This document shows, piece by piece, positions 16,102-23,452 of a DNA stretch of 64,000 bases. The notes beneath the pieces are model-generated. The model worked only from the letters and a program-made list of their open reading frames with translations, made no database searches and was not told the origin of the DNA. The DNA lies in contig NZ_LAVL01000039.1 of the NCBI RefSeq assembly GCF_001083785.1, positions 1 through 64,000 on the forward strand. The letters are read 5' to 3'. A program made the translations under genes and the position numbers. The DNA is from Nonomuraea sp. SBT364. GTDB lineage: Bacteria > Actinomycetota > Actinomycetes > Streptosporangiales > Streptosporangiaceae. Every line of letters begins with the position of its first letter. The first letter of the stretch is position 1.

Positions 16102-17952
16102 ATGGACAGGCAGGTCGGCAACCGCTACCGCCTCATCGAGCCCCTCGGCGAGGGCGGCATGGGCGTGGTCTGGCGCGCTCACGACCAGTTGCTCGACCGC
16201 ACGGTGGCGATCAAGGAGGTCCGCTACACCGGCGTCGGCGAAGCCCAGCGTGCCGCGCTCAACCGGCGCACCATCCGGGAGGCGCGGGCGGCGGGGCGGC
16301 TCGACCACCCCTCGGTCGTGGTCGTCCACGACGTCGTCGAGGAGGACGGGCGGCCGTGGATCGTCATGCAGCTCGTGCGCTCCCACTCGCTCGCCGAGAC
16401 GATCCGCGCCGAGGGGCCGCTGCCGGTGACGCGGGTGGCGGCGATCGGCGCCCGGGTCCTCGACGCGCTGCGCGCCGCGCACGCCACCGGGGTGCTGCAC
16501 CGCGACGTCAAGCCCGAGAACGTGCTGCTGGCCGACGACGGCCGGGTGGTGCTGACCGACTTCGGCATCGCCACCGTGGAGACCGACGCCGGTCTGACGG
16601 CGACCGGCGGACTGGTGGGCACGCCCGCGTACATGCCGCCGGAGCGCCTCAACGGCGAGGCCGCGCGGCCCGAGTCGGACCTGTGGTCGCTGGGGGCCAC
16701 CCTGTACGCGGCGGTGGAGGGCGCGCCGCCGTACCGGCGCGACTCCTGGGCGGCCACGGTGGCGGCGATCCTGCGCGATCCGCCGGCGCCGCCGTCGCAC
16801 GCCGGCCCCCTCGCCCCGGTCATCACCGGCCTGCTGTCCCGCGACCCGGGCGCCCGTATCCCCGCCGCCGAGGCGGCCCGCCTCCTGGCGGCCATCGCCG
16901 CGCCGCTCCCGGGGATGTCGCACTTCGGCGACGCGCCCTTCCCCGGAGGTTCGCAGGAGAAGGCGCCGCCCGCCTACCGCCGGGAGACGCCCCCCGCCGG
17001 AGTCGCCACACGCCCCGGCGCCATGCCCTCCCCCGGCGAATGGGGCCCTCCAGCGGGGGCACCGGGCTACGGCGCGGCGATGGACGGGGCTCGTACCGAC
17101 GTCCCCGCGGGAGCGAGCGGGGCCGTCCGGGCTGGTGACACGGTGGGTGTGCCGGGGAGGCGGCGGTGGGCCGGGGTCGGACTCGCCGTGCTCGTGGCGG
17201 CGGCCGTGGGCGCGGGCGGCGTGCTGGTGGTCATGAACCTGGCGTCGCCGGGGACGGACGTCGCCGCCCCCGGCCCGTCGGCCGACGCGTCCGCCGCCGG
17301 CCGGCCCGGCGGCACCCCGACGGGACGAACCGGCGAGCCGACCAGTGGCCCGACCAGTGGCCCGACCAGTGGCCCGGCCAGTGGCCCGGCCAGTGGCCCG
17401 ACCGGCGACCCCACGGCGACCGACGGAGGCCCGAGCACCGGCCCGGCGACCACCCCCAGTGGTCCCGCGCGGTCGCCCGGGAGCGCGCGCCCGCCCGCCG
17501 GGTGGCGGACGTATCGTGACGCCGCCGGCGGGTTCTCCATCGCCATGCCGAAGGGCTGGCGGGCGGTCAAGCACGCGACGAGGGACAGCGTGACCCTGTC
17601 GGGTCCCGGCACCGCCGGAACGATGATCGTGGAGTGGACCGTTCCCCGGACGCGGCATGCCACCCCCGAAGCCCACTGGCGAGCCCTGGAGCGGGAGATC
17701 CGGGACAAGGGCGAGTTCCCCGGCTACCGGCGGGTCGGCATCCGCCCGCTCACCTACCTGGGCGTCCCGGCGGCCGACTGGGAGTTCACCCGGCCGCGCG
17801 AGGGCACGCTGATCCACGTGGTGAACCGGGGCTTCCGCACCGCCGACGGCCGCCCGTTCGCCCTCTACTGGGAGACCGACCACGCCCGCTGGACGCGGGA
17901 CCGGCACTACGCCGACGCGTTCCTGCGCACGTTCCGCCCGGTGGCCCGGTGA
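16102..17952 (+). CDS. Transmembrane Ser/Thr protein kinase, paralogue of the upstream kinase
   Basis: 616 residues with the same plan as the kinase directly upstream: glycine loop GEGGMGVVW near the N-terminus, HRDVKPEN from about residue 133, DFG, SDLWSLGATLY, a proline-rich linker, and one membrane helix at about 356-380. A TSGP/ASGP repeat stalk (about 414-433) leads to an extracytoplasmic domain from about residue 466 (PAGWRTYRDAAGGFSIAMPKGW). The terminal domain matches the upstream kinase in the order of conserved tryptophans, the AADW motif and the NRGF motif, so both may sense related ligands. The fold may resemble PsbP/LpqN-type domains, judging from the GFSIAMPKGW start, but that is inference. 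Its TGA overlaps the GTG of the AraC-type gene by three bases (GTGA). Confidence 0.88.
   Translation: MDRQVGNRYRLIEPLGEGGMGVVWRAHDQLLDRTVAIKEVRYTGVGEAQRAALNRRTIREARAAGRLDHPSVVVVHDVVEEDGRPWIVMQLVRSHSLAETIRAEGPLPVTRVAAIGARVLDALRAAHATGVLHRDVKPENVLLADDGRVVLTDFGIATVETDAGLTATGGLVGTPAYMPPERLNGEAARPESDLWSLGATLYAAVEGAPPYRRDSWAATVAAILRDPPAPPSHAGPLAPVITGLLSRDPGARIPAAEAARLLAAIAAPLPGMSHFGDAPFPGGSQEKAPPAYRRETPPAGVATRPGAMPSPGEWGPPAGAPGYGAAMDGARTDVPAGASGAVRAGDTVGVPGRRRWAGVGLAVLVAAAVGAGGVLVVMNLASPGTDVAAPGPSADASAAGRPGGTPTGRTGEPTSGPTSGPTSGPASGPASGPTGDPTATDGGPSTGPATTPSGPARSPGSARPPAGWRTYRDAAGGFSIAMPKGWRAVKHATRDSVTLSGPGTAGTMIVEWTVPRTRHATPEAHWRALEREIRDKGEFPGYRRVGIRPLTYLGVPAADWEFTRPREGTLIHVVNRGFRTADGRPFALYWETDHARWTRDRHYADAFLRTFRPVAR
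17341..17400 (+). repeat. Five tandem 12-bp repeats inside the second kinase gene
   Basis: Three copies of ACCAGTGGCCCG and two of GCCAGTGGCCCG in direct tandem encode TSGP/ASGP repeats. These form a flexible Ser/Thr/Pro stalk between the membrane helix and the sensor domain. Confidence 0.9.
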
Positions 17953-18779
17953 GGGAGCAGGCGCGGTTCTGGCGGCATCCGGGGGTCCCGGAGGTCGACC
18001 TGCTCAAGGCCCGGTACGTCACCCACCGCTTCTCCCGGCACGTGCACGACGGTTACGCGATCGGCGTCATCACCGACGGCGTCGAGGAGTTCGACTACCG
18101 GGGCACGCTGCACCGGGCGGCCGCCGGCGAGGTGGTGCTGGTCAACCCCGACTCGATGCACACCGGTCAGGCGGGCGTGGCGGACGGCTGGGCGTACCGG
18201 ATGATCTATCCGTCGGTCGAGGCCGTCGCGGAGGTGGCGGCGGAGCTGGGCCTGACGCGCGGCACCCCGTACTTCCCCGAGCAGGTGGTGGGCGACCGGG
18301 AGGTGGCGGCGGTGCTGGCGGCGGCGCACCGGGCCGCCGAGGTGGGCGACCGGCTGGCCGCCTCGACGCTGACGCGGACGCTGTTCGCGCGGCTGCTGAG
18401 CCGGCACGCGGCCGGGCGGCCGGCGGTGGCGCTCGCGCCGGAGGGTCGGCGGGCGGTGGAGGAGGCGATGGGCCTGCTGCGCGAGCGGCTGGTCGACCCG
18501 CCGTCGCTGGACGATCTGGCGCAGGCCGTCGGCGCCAGGCCGTTCCCGCTGCTGCGCGCGTTCAAGGCGGTGACGGGGCTGCCTCCGCACGCCTACCTGA
18601 CGTCGCTGCGGGTGCGGCACGCGCGCCGGCTGCTGCGCTCGGGGGTGCCGGCCGCGCGGGTGGCCGCCGACGTGGGCTTCACCGACCAGGCGCACCTCAC
18701 CCGGCACTTCAAACGGATCGTCGGCGTGCCACCGGCCGCCTACCAGCGGGCCGCAGGAACGTACAAGAACCACGACTGA
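17949..18779 (+). CDS. AraC-family transcriptional regulator with cupin-like effector domain
   Basis: A 276-residue cytosolic regulator. The N-terminal half (about 1-160) has the AraC arabinose-binding/cupin pattern: HRFSRHVHDGYAIGVITDG and the GEVVLVNPDSMHTGQ barrel. The C-terminal 100 residues hold two helix-turn-helix motifs, with LDDLAQAVGARPFPLLRAFKAVTGLPPHAYL and the family signature VAADVGFTDQAHLTRHFKRIVGVPPAAY split between them. The start is GTG 17949 overlapping the kinase stop. It lies directly upstream of azlCD and closely resembles AraC regulators that commonly precede azlC, so it probably controls branched-chain amino acid or related export. Confidence 0.88.
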   Translation: MREQARFWRHPGVPEVDLLKARYVTHRFSRHVHDGYAIGVITDGVEEFDYRGTLHRAAAGEVVLVNPDSMHTGQAGVADGWAYRMIYPSVEAVAEVAAELGLTRGTPYFPEQVVGDREVAAVLAAAHRAAEVGDRLAASTLTRTLFARLLSRHAAGRPAVALAPEGRRAVEEAMGLLRERLVDPPSLDDLAQAVGARPFPLLRAFKAVTGLPPHAYLTSLRVRHARRLLRSGVPAARVAADVGFTDQAHLTRHFKRIVGVPPAAYQRAAGTYKNHD

Positions 18780-18787
18780 CCTGCCCA

Positions 18788-18793
18788 TACCCT
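18788..18793 (+). promoter_or_regulatory. Candidate -10 box of azlCD
   Basis: TACCCT followed by eight bases and the ATG of azlC. No ribosome site is visible in those bases, so transcription may start within a base or two of the start codon. Confidence 0.35.
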
Positions 18794-18801
18794 CATATGA
18801 C

Positions 18802-19464
18802 ATGGAAAGAACGACTTACCGTTCCGCCGCGATCCGGGACGGGCTGGGGGTGGGCCTGGCCGTGGGGCTGTCCGGCGTCGCCTTCGGGGCGGCGGCGGTC
18901 ACCGCGGGGCTGAGCGTGCCGCAGGCGTGCGTGCTGAGCCTGCTCGCCTTCACCGGCGCCTCGCAGTTCGCGCTCACGGGCGCCGTCGGCGCGGGCGGCG
19001 ACCTGGTCTCCGCCGCGTCGGGCGCGCTGCTGCTCGGCGGCCGCAACACGCTGTACGGCCTGCGCCTGGCGGATCTGCTCCAGGTACGGGGGGCGCGCAG
19101 ACTCGCGGCGGCGCACGGCGTCATCGACGAGACGACGGCCGTGGCGCTCGCCCAGCCGTCACCGGAGGCGGCCCGCACCGGCTTCCTGACCACCTTCGCC
19201 ACCCTGTACGTGACGTGGAACCTCACCACGCTGGCCGGCGCGCTCGGCACGTCCTCCCTGGGGGATCCGGGGATGCTGGGGCTGGACGTGGTGGGTCCGG
19301 CGACGTTCCTGGCGATCCTGTGGCCGCGCCTGGCCGGGAGCGGTGAGCTGCGGCTGCTGGCGGCGGCCGGGGCGGCGGTCGCGCTGCTGGCGACGCCGTT
19401 CCTGCCGCCGGGGGTGCCGGTGCTGCTGTCGGCGTTCGCGGTGCTCGTGGTGATGGCGCGATGA
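18802..19464 (+). CDS. azlC: AzlC-family branched-chain amino acid exporter, large subunit
   Basis: A 220-residue polytopic membrane protein with the AzlC hallmarks: the early SLLAFTGASQFALTGA segment near residues 47-62, the NTLYGLRLADLL segment with Arg and Tyr near 75-88, and about five to six hydrophobic helices. AzlC and the small AzlD form a two-component transporter exporting branched-chain amino acids or analogues such as 4-azaleucine in Bacillus. AzlC overlaps azlD by four bases (ATGA), so the two are translationally coupled. The AraC regulator upstream is the likely controller. The substrate here is inferred from the family only. Confidence 0.9.
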   Translation: MERTTYRSAAIRDGLGVGLAVGLSGVAFGAAAVTAGLSVPQACVLSLLAFTGASQFALTGAVGAGGDLVSAASGALLLGGRNTLYGLRLADLLQVRGARRLAAAHGVIDETTAVALAQPSPEAARTGFLTTFATLYVTWNLTTLAGALGTSSLGDPGMLGLDVVGPATFLAILWPRLAGSGELRLLAAAGAAVALLATPFLPPGVPVLLSAFAVLVVMAR

Positions 19465-19772
19465 CGCTGTGGTGGGCGATCGCGGCGGTGTGCCTGGGCT
19501 GTTACGCGCTCAAGCTGGCCGGGCTGGCCGCGCCGCGCCAGGTGCTCGACCATCCGATGGTGCGGCGGTTCGCCGAGCTGGTGCCGGTGGCGCTGCTGTC
19601 GGCGCTGATCGCCGTGCAGATGTTCACCGCTGACGGGGCGCTCGCCTTCGACCTGGCCCGGACGGCGGGGCTGGCCGCGGCGGTGGTGGCGCTGGTGCTG
19701 CGCGCCCCGTTCCTCGTCGTGCTGATCGCGGCGGCCGCCACGACAGGGGTTGTCCGGCTCTTTCTCGGGTAG
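19461..19772 (+). CDS. azlD: AzlD-family branched-chain amino acid exporter, small subunit
   Basis: A 103-residue membrane protein with three to four hydrophobic helices. Its segment HPMVRRFAELVPVALLSALI is typical of AzlD. It is the obligate partner of AzlC, whose last codons it overlaps by four bases. It ends nine bases before the third kinase gene, so the kinase may be co-transcribed with the exporter. Confidence 0.9.
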   Translation: MTLWWAIAAVCLGCYALKLAGLAAPRQVLDHPMVRRFAELVPVALLSALIAVQMFTADGALAFDLARTAGLAAAVVALVLRAPFLVVLIAAAATTGVVRLFLG

Positions 19773-19781
19773 GCGCCCCAC

Positions 19782-21170
19782 ATGTCCGATTCTGCGGGGA
19801 TTGTTGGGGGCCGCTACCGGCTGGTGCGGACGATCGGCCGTGGCGGCATGGGCACCGTGTGGCAGGCTCACGACGAGGTGCTCGGCAGGGACGTGGCCCT
19901 GAAGGAGGTCCTCCCGCCCCCCGATCTCACGGGACCGGAACGCGAGATCTTCACCACCCGGACGTTCCGCGAGGCGCGGGCGGCCGGGCGGGTGGCCCAT
20001 CCGTGCGTGGCGGCGGTCTACGACGTGCTGGAGGAGCACGGTCACCCGTGGATCGTGATGCAGCTCGTCCGCTCGCGCACGCTGGGCGAGCTGGTGCGCG
20101 ACGACGGGCCCATGACCCCCGCGGAAACCGCGCACCTGGGCCTGCAACTGCTGGAGGCGCTGCGCGCGGCGCACGGCGCCGGGGTGCTGCACCGCGACGT
20201 CAAGCCCGACAACGTGCTGCTGGCCGAGGACGGCCGGGCGGTGCTGACGGACTTCGGCATCGCGACCACGGAGGACGAGGCGCCGGTCACCCGCACCGGG
20301 ATGCTGATCGGCACGCCGGCGTTCATGGCACCGGAGCGGGCGGCCGGCGGGCAGGCGCGGCCGGCGTCCGACCTGTGGTCGCTGGGCGTGACGATGTACA
20401 TCGCGGTGGAGGGCCACTCCCCCTTCCACCGCTCGAACGCGCTGGCCACGCTGGGCGCGGTCATGCACGCCGAGCCGGCCCCGCTGGCCCGCGCGGGCGT
20501 GCTGGCGCCGGTCCTGCTCGGGCTGCTGCGCAAGGACCCGGCGGAGCGGATGTCGCTGGAGGAGGCCGAGGGGCGGCTGACGGCGATCATCGCGGGCAGC
20601 GCGCCGGAGCCGACCGGGCCGGTGCCTGTCCCGGTGGCCGAGCCGCCGCCCGTCCGCCGCCGGCCGCGGCTGCTCGCGCTGGGCGTCGGGTCGCTGCTGG
20701 TGGCCCTGGTGACGGGCGGGTGGGCGTGGTGGTCGCACCGCCCGGCGGAGACGGCCAGGCCGCCCACCGTGCCGGCGGTGGTGAACACTCCCGGCCCGGC
20801 CGCGCCCGCCGAGTCGTCGCGGCCGGCCGACCCGCCGCCCTCGTCGGCAACGGCCGACCCGTCGCCACGATCCGGCCTGCCGCCCTCCGGCTCCGATCCC
20901 ACGTACGCGCCGCCGCGCGACCGGGACACCGGCGAGCCCGACACCCCGTCGGACCGCGCGACCGAGCGCAAGCCCGACCCCAAGCCCACGAAGTCCCCCA
21001 AGGCCCCCAAGTCTTCCGAGTCCACCGAATCCTCAGCCCCGGCGGAGCCGGAGGATCCGGACCCGGGCAAGCCCGGCCAGGTGGAGCCGGACGGCGGCGA
21101 CCAGGCTCAGGGCCCGCAGGACAAGCCGGGGAAGAAGCCGAAGAACCCGAAGAACCAGAAGAAGCTCTGA
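19782..21170 (+). CDS. Transmembrane Ser/Thr protein kinase with basic Pro/Ser/Lys extracytoplasmic tail
   Basis: A 462-residue receptor-type kinase, the third in the cluster. The glycine loop is GRGGMGTVW, with the catalytic HRDVKPDN from about residue 137, DFG and SDLWSLGVTMY. One membrane helix lies at about 297-318. The outer part of about 140 residues is low-complexity, rich in Pro, Ser, Asp and Lys, ending KKPKNPKNQKKL. Unlike the two upstream kinases it lacks the folded sensor domain. A strongly basic tail could bind anionic wall polymers, which is a guess. There is no ribosome site before ATG 19782. Its stop is four bases from the convergent rluD stop. Confidence 0.87.
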   Translation: MSDSAGIVGGRYRLVRTIGRGGMGTVWQAHDEVLGRDVALKEVLPPPDLTGPEREIFTTRTFREARAAGRVAHPCVAAVYDVLEEHGHPWIVMQLVRSRTLGELVRDDGPMTPAETAHLGLQLLEALRAAHGAGVLHRDVKPDNVLLAEDGRAVLTDFGIATTEDEAPVTRTGMLIGTPAFMAPERAAGGQARPASDLWSLGVTMYIAVEGHSPFHRSNALATLGAVMHAEPAPLARAGVLAPVLLGLLRKDPAERMSLEEAEGRLTAIIAGSAPEPTGPVPVPVAEPPPVRRRPRLLALGVGSLLVALVTGGWAWWSHRPAETARPPTVPAVVNTPGPAAPAESSRPADPPPSSATADPSPRSGLPPSGSDPTYAPPRDRDTGEPDTPSDRATERKPDPKPTKSPKAPKSSESTESSAPAEPEDPDPGKPGQVEPDGGDQAQGPQDKPGKKPKNPKNQKKL

Positions 21171-21174
21171 CCGG

Positions 21175-22104
21175 CTACGATTCGGCGCGCACGGCGTCGA
21201 GCGCCCCGCGCAGGTCGTCCGGGTAGTCGGTGGTGAACGACATCCACTCACCGGTCGCCGGATGCTCGAACCCGAGCGAGACCGCGTGCAGCCACTGCCG
21301 GGTGACGCCCAGCCGGGCGGCGATCGTCGGGTCCGCGCCGTACATCAGGTCGCCGACGCACGGGTGGCGCAGCGCCGACATGTGCACCCTGATCTGGTGG
21401 GTACGGCCGGTCTCCAGCTTGATGTCGAGCAGCGAGGCCGCCCGGAACGCCTCGATCGTGTCGTAGTGGGTGATGGACGGCTTGCCGCCGGCGACCACCG
21501 CGAACCTGCCGTCACCCGAGGGGTGCCGGTCGATCGGCGCGTCGACCGTGCCGCGGAACGGGTCGGGATGCCCCTGGACCAGCGCGTGGTAGCGCTTGTC
21601 GACGGTGCGTTCCTTGAAGGCGCGCTTGAGGAAGGAGTAGGCGTGCTCGCTCTTGGCCACGGCCATCGCGCCGGTGGTGTTGGCGTCGAGGCGGTGCACG
21701 ATGCCCTGCCGCTCGGCCGCGCCGCTGGTGGCGATCGTGTGACCGGCGCCGAGCAGGCCGCCGATCACGGTCGCGCCGGTCCAGCCGACGGTCGGGTGCG
21801 CGGCCACGCCGATCGGCTTGTTGACCACGACGATGTCGTCGTCCTCGTACACGATCGTCATGCCGGGGACCGGCTCGGCCACCGGCATCGGGGTGGCCAC
21901 CGGCGGCGGCAGCGTCACCTCGAGCCAGGCTCCGGCGTGCACGCGGTCGGACTTGGCCGGCTCGCGGCCGTCGACCACGACCTCGCCCGCGCCGATCAGC
22001 TCGGCCGCGCGGGTGCGCGAGAATCCGAACAGCCGCGAGAGCGCGGCGTCGAGCCGCTCGCCCTCCAGCCCGTCGGGCACGGGCAGACTACGCTGCTCGG
22101 CCAC
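21175..22104 (-). CDS. rluD: RluD-family 23S rRNA pseudouridine synthase
   Basis: A 309-residue pseudouridine synthase of the RluA/RluD family. The N-terminal S4 RNA-binding domain (about 14-62, [18 protein letters not shown]) precedes the catalytic domain with HRLDANTTG from residue 137, where Asp140 is the nucleophile. The expected role is pseudouridylation of helix 69 of 23S rRNA, inferred from the family and from its place after lspA, as in Streptomyces. It starts with GTG 22104 behind GAGGGAGGG and overlaps the end of lspA by 17 bases. It is the last gene of the traR-lspA-rluD operon. Confidence 0.93.
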   Translation of the reverse strand: MAEQRSLPVPDGLEGERLDAALSRLFGFSRTRAAELIGAGEVVVDGREPAKSDRVHAGAWLEVTLPPPVATPMPVAEPVPGMTIVYEDDDIVVVNKPIGVAAHPTVGWTGATVIGGLLGAGHTIATSGAAERQGIVHRLDANTTGAMAVAKSEHAYSFLKRAFKERTVDKRYHALVQGHPDPFRGTVDAPIDRHPSGDGRFAVVAGGKPSITHYDTIEAFRAASLLDIKLETGRTHQIRVHMSALRHPCVGDLMYGADPTIAARLGVTRQWLHAVSLGFEHPATGEWMSFTTDYPDDLRGALDAVRAES

Positions 22105-22675
22105 TCTTGCCCTCCCTCGTTCCGTCGATCTGGTAGCCGCGCCAGGCCAGGATGACCGCCAGGATGCCGCCGCACACGATCGCCGAGTCGGCGACGTTGA
22201 ACACCGGGAAGTAGTCGATCACCGGGAAGTTGCCGGGCAGCACCTCGACGAAGTCGACCACGTGCCCCTGGAACTGGGTGGACCTGCCGAAACCGGAAGG
22301 GTAGCGCAACAGCCGGTCGGTGAGGTTGCCGAGCGCGCCGCCCAGCAGCAGCCCGAGCGTGATCGCCCAGGGCATGCTGCGGAGCTTGCGCGCCGTGCGG
22401 ATGATCGCGATGACCACGCCGGCGGCGATGAAGGTGAAGATGAACGTCATCCCGGTCCCGATGCTGAACGCGGCACCGGAGTTGAAGATCACCCGGAACT
22501 GCAGCACGCCCGGGATGACGACCAGCGGCGGCTCGCCCTCCAGCGTCCGCAGCACCACCGTCTTGGTGACGAGGTCGGACACGTAGAGGACGGCCGCCAA
22601 TGACGCCAGGACCGCGACGAGGCGGCCCCGCCGCCCGCCTACCGGCGCTCCTCCTTCTGCTTGCAGGCCACGCAC
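22088..22675 (-). CDS. lspA: Lipoprotein signal peptidase (signal peptidase II)
   Basis: An aspartyl protease of the inner membrane that removes signal peptides from prolipoproteins after diacylglyceryl modification. From GTG 22675 it has 195 residues with four membrane helices. The conserved sites are SDLVTK in helix 1 (about 33-38), FNSGAAFS (about 64-71), GNLTDR (catalytic Asp120) and FNVADSAI (catalytic Asp163). Helix 1 must start upstream of the traR stop codon, so the gene overlaps traR by 37 bases. The only start codon in frame that preserves helix 1 is GTG 22675, with GAGGG seven bases upstream. A strong AAGGAGGAG nearer the junction faces GTA, which is not a normal start. Confidence 0.92.
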   Translation of the reverse strand: MRGLQAEGGAPVGGRRGRLVAVLASLAAVLYVSDLVTKTVVLRTLEGEPPLVVIPGVLQFRVIFNSGAAFSIGTGMTFIFTFIAAGVVIAIIRTARKLRSMPWAITLGLLLGGALGNLTDRLLRYPSGFGRSTQFQGHVVDFVEVLPGNFPVIDYFPVFNVADSAIVCGGILAVILAWRGYQIDGTREGKSGRAA

Positions 22676-23031
22676 AGCGTCGCCCTCGGGAACGCCTGAA
22701 GGCGTTCCTTGCCGATCGGCTTGTGGCACGATTCGCACACTCCATAGGTCCCTGAGTCGATCCTGGCGATCGCACGTTCGTTCTGCGCGACCAGGTCGCG
22801 TGCATTCAGGGTAAGGGCGATCTCGCGTTCGCGCTCGTAGGTCTTCGCGCCGGCGTCCGCCTGGTCGTCGCCCGCCCCCTGGGTGACGTCGCCCGAGGCG
22901 ATCTCCGACTCGTGACGGAGGATGTCGGCGTTGAGCTCGTCGATCTCCGTCTGCAGCCTGCCGCGTACCTCGGCCAGCTCCTGTTTCGACCACGTCGACG
23001 GTGTTGCGGTGGTCTGTGTGACTGCCACCAT
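22639..23031 (-). CDS. TraR/DksA-type C4 zinc-finger protein
   Basis: A 130-residue protein with an N-terminal coiled-coil segment (about 15-95) and a C-terminal C4 zinc finger using Cys99, Cys102, Cys120 and Cys123 (CESCHKPIGKERL...CVACKQ). This is the DksA/TraR architecture that inserts into the RNA polymerase secondary channel. Whether it replaces DksA function is not known. The start is ATG 23031 because GGAGG lies five bases upstream. The ATG at 23043 lacks one. It is the first gene of the traR-lspA-rluD operon and is divergent from ileS, as in Streptomyces. Confidence 0.9.
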   Translation of the reverse strand: MVAVTQTTATPSTWSKQELAEVRGRLQTEIDELNADILRHESEIASGDVTQGAGDDQADAGAKTYEREREIALTLNARDLVAQNERAIARIDSGTYGVCESCHKPIGKERLQAFPRATLCVACKQKEERR

Positions 23032-23071
23032 GGCTGCCTCCATGCTGATCAAGGCCGTGAATGGTGCGGGC

Positions 23072-23100
23072 AGCTTAGGTCTCCGATAACGGAACGGCAA
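23072..23100 (-). promoter_or_regulatory. Promoter of the traR-lspA-rluD operon
   Basis: On the minus strand TTGCCG (-35) and TAAGCT (-10) are separated by 17 bases. They are followed by a 5' leader of about 35 bases to ATG 23031, carrying GGAGG. This is a good vegetative promoter match. Confidence 0.6.
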
Positions 23101-23237
23101 ACGACCCGCCGGACGGTTTACCTCTGCCGTACTATCCCGCCCCGCTGCTCTCACTCCTGCTCAGCGGACTCCATTCCCACAACTTTGTCGGTTCCAGGCA
23201 CAGGGAAACCCGGAAGCATCCGCCCCCCGCTCTGCGT

Positions 23238-23243
23238 TATGGT
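23238..23243 (+). promoter_or_regulatory. -10 box of the ileS transcript
   Basis: TATGGT lies just before the T-box leader, and transcription would start near 23250. The -35 is not clear. Confidence 0.4.
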
Positions 23244-23249
23244 GTGAAG

Positions 23250-23450
23250 CTGCAAGGCGTTGATGGGGCCCGCTTGTGAGGGATATCACCCCGGAGCCGC
23301 CGGAAGAACGGCTCACCAGAGCTCACTAGACCCGGCAGCAGCCCAACGAAGAGGGCCCCGAGCCATGGGGCCAAGAAGGGTGGTACCGCGGAGCCCCCGG
23401 CTTCGTCCCTTCACGCCGGTCTGTCCCATGACGCGTGGAGGTCCCGCCCG
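23250..23450 (+). ncRNA. Isoleucine T-box riboswitch (translational type) upstream of ileS
   Basis: The leader contains the diagnostic T-box sequence AGGGTGGTACCGCG at 23377-23390, which pairs with the NCCA end of uncharged tRNA. Upstream, an ATC isoleucine codon at 23285-23287 in the GGGATATCACC segment is placed as the specifier. After the T-box there is no U-rich terminator. Instead the CCTTCACGCC segment can pair around the GCGTGGAGG ribosome-binding region, so uncharged tRNA-Ile would expose the ribosome site. This translational class is known upstream of ileS in actinobacteria. The exact 5' end is estimated from the -10 box. Confidence 0.88.
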
Positions 23451-23452
23451 AA

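Noticed and set aside
17341-17400. Tandem 12-bp repeats considered as a CRISPR-like array
   Set aside because: No spacers, and the repeats encode an in-frame Thr/Ala-Ser-Gly-Pro stalk.
23435-23452. GTG 23435 as start of ileS
   Set aside because: It overlaps the ribosome site of ATG 23453 and would have no site of its own. Homologues start near the ATG.
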